In this document: one piece after another, positions 57,725 to 64,000 of the stretch
Position numbering within the stretch: the first letter of the stretch is position 1
Layout: each line of letters opens with the position of its first letter
Source: Ypsolopha sequella
Taxonomy: Eukaryota; Arthropoda; Insecta; Lepidoptera; Ypsolophidae
Assembly: GCA_934047225.1 (NCBI GenBank)
Contig: OW203985.1
Span: 11,742,701-11,806,700 of the forward strand
Direction of reading: 5' to 3'
Length of the DNA: 64,000 nt
The notes under the pieces: generated by a model
Told to the model about the DNA's origin: nothing
What the model saw: the letters and a program-made list of their open reading frames with translations, nothing else
Databases searched by the model: none
Program-made: the position numbers and the translations under genes

Positions 57725-58048
57725 ATCATATCGTCACGACATGAATTCCCGAGGGGGTTTCAGATGTGTTCCCGAGTGTTATCTATGAATTGAAAATCAC
57801 AGAACACACTCGGTATATCCGCATTTCACCGACGCGACGATTACAAATACACGCTTTGTAGGGCATGCAGGTTTCCTCACGATGTTTTCCATCACCGTTC
57901 AGCGACTGGTAAGTATTAGGTAATACTAATAGTTACTGTGCACATAAATTCCGAAAAACTCATTGGTGCATGCCCGACCAGGGATCGAACCTGGGTCTCA
58001 AGATTGGGATTCCAGCGTTCTGCCGCCAGAGCTACCGCTGCGCTGCTT
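57725..58048 (-). repeat. tRNA-derived SINE
   Basis: On the minus strand the head shows an A-box-like GCGGTAGCTCTGGCGG and a B-box GGTTCGATCCC, the two internal RNA polymerase III promoter elements. The body follows with GAAAACATCGTGAGGAAACC, a segment I associate with butterfly/moth SINEs of the Metulj type. The 3' end is near 57725. It is not a functional tRNA gene: the cloverleaf is not complete. Confidence 0.75.
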
Positions 58049-58175
58049 ATCAAATAACTTCAATACAAATAACGCGGGATGTTGTAGGCAGGTTGTTTGC
58101 CTCTTGCTCCAGACGGGCTTGAAGTGCTAAAAATAAATACATTGAGTAACAGTGTAATTTTATATGCATAAGCCA

Positions 58176-58538
58176 TAAAATAAACTTTTAACAAAAAAAT
58201 AGTAACCGACTTCAATAGTAACAGCAGTCATTCACTAAAAAGTTAATAATAATTCTATAAAGACCGATGGTACCGAAGCAACACTTTTGCCGACTTCTTT
58301 CTTCCTTATGTTAATATTATGTTATGTAGAAGTCGGCGTTCTTATATTGGTTTTTATGTTGCTATATCGTAGGAAATACGCCGACTTCTAGATAACATAA
58401 TGTTTCAGGAAGAAAGAAGTCGGCAAAAGTGTTGCTTCGGTACCATCGGTCTTTAAAGAATTATTATTAACTTTCTAGTGAATGACCTCCCTTACTATTG
58501 AAGTCGGTTACTATTTTTTTGTTAAAAGTTTATTTTAT
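58176..58538. mobile_element. Palindromic MITE with ~160-bp arms
   Basis: The arms at 58176-58338 and 58379-58538 are nearly complementary throughout (AGTAACCGACTTCAATAGTA, GCAACACTTTTGCCGACTTC) around a 40-bp centre. The outer motif AACCGACTTCAA recurs at 59169-59181 as TTGAAGTCGGTTA, so a larger element (58176-59181) may share these ends. Confidence 0.8.
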
Positions 58539-58649
58539 TTCACATTTTTTAGTGTTGCTGGGTTAAATTGTGAGGTATGGGTAGTTCTTGCAAACGTGGT
58601 GTTAATTTGAAACAAAGTGAGTATAAGTAGCTATGTTTGAGTAGCTTCC

Positions 58650-58985
58650 TGCTATCAGCACCCTAACACAACATGATTACTGCAATCTCGAGTTATGTGC
58701 AGTCATCCATTGAAGAGATCTACGGTGATGAAGCCAAGATAGAAGGTTAGGTGGGTACACTGGCAATTTTCAAGCAATGCCCTGCAATGGGCACCCTAAC
58801 ACAAAGTGATTGCCGCAATCCAAAGTTATGTGCTATCATCCGTTGAGGAGTTCTATGGTGATGAAGCAGGATCGAAGATCAGGTGGAAGAATGTAAATTT
58901 CAAGCAATACCTTGTAATCAGCACCCAGGTACAAAGCGATTACATCAATTTTGAGAGGTATGCTGTCATTTTCTGAGGAGTTCCA
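58650..58985. repeat. Three imperfect ~130-bp tandem repeats
   Basis: Units start near 58652, 58784 and 58911 with CAGCACCCTAACACAA-like sequence, followed by GTGATTGCCGCAATC, ATCCGTTGAGGAGTTC and GATGAAGC. Divergence is high. They lie within the larger AACCGACTTC-bounded element. Confidence 0.7.
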
Positions 58986-59339
58986 CTGCCTATCTCTGAA
59001 GACCTTCATCAGATCATGACCATACCCAAAATGGAACCTACCGGAAGTACACTCTTCCAAATAAAGAAATAATTATTCAAATCGGTTCAGAAATGACGGA
59101 GTTATGGAGTAAGGCCAAAAAAAATGTAAAAAAAAAACATAGAGTCGAATTGAGAACCTCCTCCTTTTTTGAAGTCGGTTAAAAATAAAGTTAAAACATC
59201 GTTTAAGACATTAGGTTTACTCGTTTTGCTAGAGACCTTTAACTTATTGAAATATCTATTTTTGTAATATAGCCATTAAATAGTTCCAATTAGGTATAAA
59301 ATACTGGTAAAAAAATTGGTATTTATTGATACAAGGGAT

Positions 59340-59475
59340 CCTGCCATGCCATCTAGACGTTCACCAGTGTTTACCTTTACCATCAGCAAGTTGTAAGTAT
59401 TCAAATAGTATTAGGATTAGGATTCGAATCTGGGTATTAAGATTCAGCGTCTTATCGACTGCTCTACCATGGTTT
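59340..59475 (-). repeat. Degenerate tRNA-SINE-like fragment
   Basis: On the minus strand GGTAGAGCAGTCGATAAGAC and GATTCGAATCC resemble A and B boxes, with a short body upstream. It is too degraded to classify with confidence. Confidence 0.35.
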
Positions 59476-59939
59476 TTGTATTAATTTGGGATTTTAGATC
59501 TAAAATTAATAAGTTAACTGCAGTCAGTAGAAAATGTAGTACCTACCATCATCTGTAGAATGCTGTTTCTGGGCACTGTCAACATCTACATTAGGTCCAG
59601 GTTCATGGTTTGATATCAACATCCTTGGTAGGTTGTAGTTATGCTCCAGTTGAACTGAAATTCCATGAGATGAAACCACACCTGTAAAATTAAAAAATAC
59701 AAGTCAAGTCAAGTGGGAAATTGTGCAACATATTCAGGGTTTGGGGCAACATCCTATACAAAATATCAAAATGTCAGGGGTGTAACTTATTCATAGAGCT
59801 AGAGACCCTTGACGTACTGACAGACAGACAGCAGTCACATTAATAGAGCTTGTTTTGTGCTTTGGGTGCAAAATAATCCAATGGGCAGAGTTAGGCATGT
59901 TTGTTTATTTATCGTATTATGTTTTATATTTATTCATTC

Positions 59940-60095
59940 CATCCATCCATTCATCAGCCCGTGTTTGTCCACTGCTGGACATAGGCTTCTCTAATAATAC
60001 GCCACTCTTAGCGGTCCTGAGTCATCCTCATCCAGCCGCTACCTGCAACATCCTTTAGATTGTCGGTCCAGCGGGCAATAGGTCGGTCTCAGTGG
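59940..60095 (-). pseudogene. RTE-type non-LTR retrotransposon, extreme C-terminal end
   Basis: The minus strand encodes RPIARWTDNLKDVAGSGWMR, MTQDR, a stop, EWRIIREAYVQQWTNTG and the terminal stop. This is the well-known last segment of RTE ORFs in insects (RWxDDLxxVAGxxWxRxAQDRxxWxxLxEAYVQQW). The TAA replaces one residue after QDR. The 3' flank is a CCAT/CCATTCAT repeat (59938-59956). Only about 50 codons remain. Confidence 0.85.
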
Positions 60096-61065
60096 CGTGC
60101 ACAGAACTTTTTGCCAGAAAAGCAATCAGAAGGTCAAGTAGGACAATAAAAAAAATATGAAAAAATTTAAATAACACTTTGAAAAAAAAAAGTTTGTATG
60201 AAAATGTCCACTCTAGGGTAGACTCACATGACTCCTTTTAGGCCTGATACTGAATGCGGACTTTTGCATTGCTTGTAAAAAAAAAATATGTCATCCACAG
60301 AGTACTATATTGCTACATCTGGCAATAAAAAAATCAAACAACAACAACAACGAAACTGTGTTGAGTGTTACCAACGTCTGCAAAAAAAAACCCTAAACTG
60401 TACTTTGTCAGTCACAAGAGGTGCCTATTAATCACGTGACGTATATTTGGCTGAAATTTAACGCCCTACCATCTCGGTTATTAAATTTTAAAAGGCAAAT
60501 AAACTAGTTGTTCACCCCGAACTATGAACTCGCGATTCGATCTCGACCGATATGGCTCGAACTTAAAAATTCAAATTTCATGAAGTTCCGATCAGCGATA
60601 CTCGAGTTATGGTCGGACAAACACACAACAATTCATACATACATACATAATTATATTTGGTATCTCTCATGTATGATTGTCAATATTAATCCATCACAGA
60701 AATTGTTGTCATCAAAAATTATATTTATTTTAATAATGCATTACTTCATAACAAATAAAATTAACCGATCAATCTGGGATTTCGTAACAAGACAGCAACA
60801 CTTACTGCGTTCAGTTATGTTTATACTGTGACCCAGACATGGACTTCATGTTCTGTTCTGTGACTCTGACAGTAATATTTTTTAACTTGATGGCAAGCGA
60901 CACATTTCTATACAGCCTTCAGTCAAGTGACGTCACACGAAGGTCAAATGAAAGTTGCAAGCTTTTTCGTAAAAATATTCATCATCATGAGGTTTTTCAG
61001 AACAAAAGTTCTAAAATTTGGCTTATTAAACCTAAATCTCGAAATGGTTTTCGAATTAACACACC

Positions 61066-64000
61066 TTAACATATTTTAATATATGCGAATTCTTTAAAGG
61101 AGTGCAGCAATCTGCTATCGTCTTTCTCGCAGTTTGCTCCAACAGAGTGATTCGACGTCATATTATTAATTAGCAACGTTTTGAAGCTATTAATAAACTG
61201 GTTGCATGTTGGGTTAACATTGCGTATGCCATTGCTTCTTATAGCACAAAAGAAGTTCTCTAATGGGTCCTGGCTTAAACTTCTCGTGAGAAGCGATGTT
61301 ACCCCATGTTGAGTTTCAATATATTTGAACATTTCTTATAATGTTTGGATATTTCTAATCCAATTTCTTATTGATGGTACTTGAAGGTACTGTGTTACGC
61401 CATGCTTAGTCATCGTTTTAAATCTAATCGACCGCAGAATTGGTAAAATTTCGTCCCACAGCTTCCAATGTGGCGAATTTTATTTCATACATACTTTGTA
61501 TGTTTTTGCGCTGCCTTTATACGAGTTACCATTGAATGAGTCAAATAACTTGTCAAATATTAACAGAAGCTCAGCAGTATCTTGACACTCTGCCGGTAGC
61601 ACACCACGTTCTGAAAATAAAAGCAAAATTTGTTAAACGCTCTGTAGTCTACTGGTTGGACTTCTGATGGAGATCGCGAACTCAAATCCAGTAGCATACA
61701 ATGGTTAATCTGCGTGCTTCAAAAGGTACGTTAAGCTTTCATAGTGAGCCAATTCGTTTGAAATTGATAACGTCAAGGGCAATTATTTTTTCTATGCTGA
61801 GTCAGATGATTTTTTAACAGCACCATTGAGGTCGTAGATATCTGTAGGAAGGAGGTATTAGTTTCAACTTCTCAAGAGGCCTGTGAAAATTGGTATTGAC
61901 AGACTGATAGGCGGACAAAGTGATAAGGGATCTGTTTTTTCTCATTTCGAGTTACGGAGTCCTAAAAACGACAATAAACTATTAAGCCTTTGGCACATAC
62001 AAAGCTGGGCTGCATTAGGGGGTTAGCGGGCGAATAACTATGGAAGTATATGAGCAACGCCAAAAGAAAGCGCGGCGTAATGAGCAAGGCATGACATGTC
62101 ACGCCGCGCTTTCTGTGTGGCGTGTCTAATACGCCGCGTTATTTAGTCTGTACGCGGCATAAAACTAAATAATAAAAAACTTACTTGCACAAAACCGCAT
62201 AATTGCAGATACCCGTTGGCTGAAAACCTGGGCTGCGTGAAGTACCTTCATTTTTGGTATTTTTTCCTTATAGACATGGCTTTCTGTTAATTTTTGCAAG
62301 GTTCTTATTTCAGCTTCCCCTTTATCTTCTTCATATAACATCTGCAAATGTTCCCACTTTGCCAGCTTTACTTCATTATTATGGACAAATCTTATTTGTT
62401 TGTCAATAAAATTATTTCTTATCCCTTTCAAAAGGTGTGGCGGATCAAACAGTGGAAATATTTTTCTGTCTTCAATTTCGATCGCTGAACTTTTATATTC
62501 TTCTCCACGGCGCAAGTAATTTGCCTTGGTTTCTTGCTGAAGACTGTTTATGGCCGCCATGTTTGAAGCAGATTGGTCGCAAACGGTACAAACAATCTGT
62601 AGACCAGTGCTGGATTCTTCAGATACTACCCTTTTTATTAATTCTTTTAATAGATTACTTTTTGTTGCAGCTTGACAAAAAGTAAAACATACTGGTTGCT
62701 TAAACCTTCCTTTAAGGCCTTTGATCATAAAGACCAATGCATGGTCAGCAAGTTTCTTATTTTTCTCTTCACCATGGTCTTCAAATCCGACTATTTCATC
62801 TTGTTCCTTGTCGTAGTGAAGCCCTGCTGATAACGACACTTCATCGAACAATAAAGCGCACAGTCTTTGTTCAGCTGATAGCCTAAGCACATTTTTTTTT
62901 AAATTGTCTATTATTACCTCATTGATGCCCGGTTTTAAAACTAAGCAGCTCAGTAACTGTTGCAGTGTTCTTTTTGACGGCAAAGTAAATTTTAACCTTC
63001 TCATTAAATTGTACGCTTTTGCACTTTGTTTCAGAATAGTCAACGACAAATTTTTTTTCCTTAATGGAAAATCGTCGTCCTCTTGCAGCTTTAGCGTGTT
63101 TTAACTGCATGAAAGTAAACAATTTTGCAGGTTCTGGAAGTTTCTCAATAGCTTTTAGAAAAGCAGTAGACTTCGATAGTTTTTCTGCCTTTCGAATCAT
63201 TTTTGTTTGTGATTTGCATTTAAGTCTCAGTTTCGTTAATTTGTTTTTTAAATTTATCACCTCTTTGGATTTTCTAATTTCGCTGGCTGGCTTAGCAACT
63301 GTAAAAAGAACATAAAAATTGTATTTAAAATGTGAAATAATAAAATAACAATTAATAAATAAAACGCTGATTTAGTCAAGAAAATAAATTCTCAACATAA
63401 AAAAATAGTTGCCATTATCAAATGTAACAGTAGATATTCACTACAAAAGTATAGAATTAATATGCAATATTGGATTTATATTTATCACTACAGATTTGCT
63501 ATAAGAAATCAATCACTAAAGATAAGCTCCCCTATGTACATAGTGTGTCTAGGCCCCATGTAGGTACCAAATAAACCCAAAGGAATGATCGGACAGGAAT
63601 ACACTTTAAAACTAAAAACTAATATTCACCTGTAGATATCTTTTCGCTACGTGTTTGGTGTTCTCCAAGAGTAGGCTGTTCTAATTGAGATTGTTGAATA
63701 TTGAGACTCATTGAGGGTCCTGAAATTATAATAATATACACCATAATTATGTATAAAAACCAGTCAAGTGCATGTAGTTCAAAGGGGGGCGGGGGGGGGG
63801 CATACGTTAGTAAATATAGGTAGCTGAAGTATATATTTTTACAATCAGCTTTTTAATACCTACAAATCGATATCCATATTGTCTTTTTTAGGATTATTTT
63901 TTTTTAATAACAAATTTAAACATTTAATTATTTAATTATTTAATTTAAATAAAATATTCACCTGAACAATTATTTCCATGTGGTTGGTGTTGTGAGTGAG
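61066..64000 (-). pseudogene. P-type (THAP9-like) transposase, copy 2, partly decayed
   Basis: Exons in order are 64000-63962 (open at the window edge), 63719-63630 (30 codons, SMSLNIQQSQLEQP), 63298-62185 and 61610-61066. Splice sites are consensus: TTTCAG and CAG|GTGAAT, TTTACAG, and GCAA|GTAAGT with TTTTCAG (intron 62184-61611, 574 bp). The core has LLFDEVSLSAGLHYD and VCDQSASNMAAIN, and DPLENFFCAIRSNGIRNVNP carries the Glu. One frameshift lies in an A8 run at about 63051-63058. Stops occur at CMK stop NSP (near 61485) and before EMFKYIE (near 61335). The THAP domain should lie beyond 64000. Sequence differs widely from copy 1, so they are separate families. Confidence 0.87.
62065..62114. 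repeat. Perfect 14-bp hairpin in the P copy 2 intron
   Basis: AGAAAGCGCGGCGT (62065-62078) and its exact complement ACGCCGCGCTTTCT (62101-62114) enclose 22 bases. It stands out by its G+C content. Confidence 0.8.

Noticed and set aside
57961..58048. Functional tRNA gene
   Set aside because: A and B boxes are present but the cloverleaf is incomplete and a SINE body follows.

Overview
The window is 64 kb of A+T-rich, intron-bearing animal DNA with no intact host gene that I can see. It is built almost entirely from mobile elements, many nested inside one another. The mix (BEL/Pao, Copia, Gypsy, Jockey and RTE non-LTR elements, Transib, P-type transposases, a Helitron-like insertion, a tRNA-derived SINE and several palindromic MITEs) fits an insect, most likely a moth or butterfly. 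The species cannot be named from the sequence. A gene-poor, repeat-dense region such as a W chromosome or heterochromatin would fit; that is inference.

Left part, 1-23.5 kb. A Jockey-type reverse transcriptase fragment (1-690) is followed by a small inverted-repeat element (2348-11020). A full-length BEL/Pao retrotransposon (2806-10576, minus strand) has inserted into that element with a 5-bp target duplication. After a stretch of small repeats and MITEs, a 41-bp minisatellite (16789-21577) is split by a full-length Copia retrotransposon (16934-21308, minus strand) with two LTRs that look identical. Decayed non-LTR pieces follow.

Middle, 24-40 kb. A very homogeneous 12-copy 62-bp minisatellite (24908-25651), a truncated Jockey element with a poly(A) tail (27021-28158), a decayed ORF of unknown function (29343-30290) and a TA-flanked inverted-repeat element (31133-32035) precede the main point of interest. 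At 33226-39666 (minus strand) lies an intronless copy of the chromokinesin KIF4. It is broken by two nonsense codons and by a Transib DNA transposon (33607-36613, plus strand) inserted in its coding sequence. The Transib has CACAGT-type ends, a perfect 5-bp duplication and a complete RAG1-like transposase whose start codon lies in a tiny separate exon. Removing the element and one copy of the duplication restores one 1142-codon frame apart from the two stops.

Right part, 40.6-64 kb. A Gypsy element (40623-52998) has lost protease, RT and RNase H. Its 3' LTR is cut by a 7-kb Helitron-like insertion (45922-52973), and the undamaged 5' LTR serves as the empty site. The insertion carries a broken OTU protease gene, a foldback of about 1.8 kb and inverted copies of one of its own ends. 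Beyond it lie two different decayed P-type (THAP9-like) transposase genes (53862-56192 and 61066-64000), a truncated tyrosine recombinase ORF in a small inverted-repeat element (56420-57663), a SINE, a palindromic element and an RTE fragment.

The genes do not form a host pathway. Their logic is that of layered insertion: old elements receive younger ones, and the junctions (target duplications, LTR pairs, empty sites) allow the order of events to be read.
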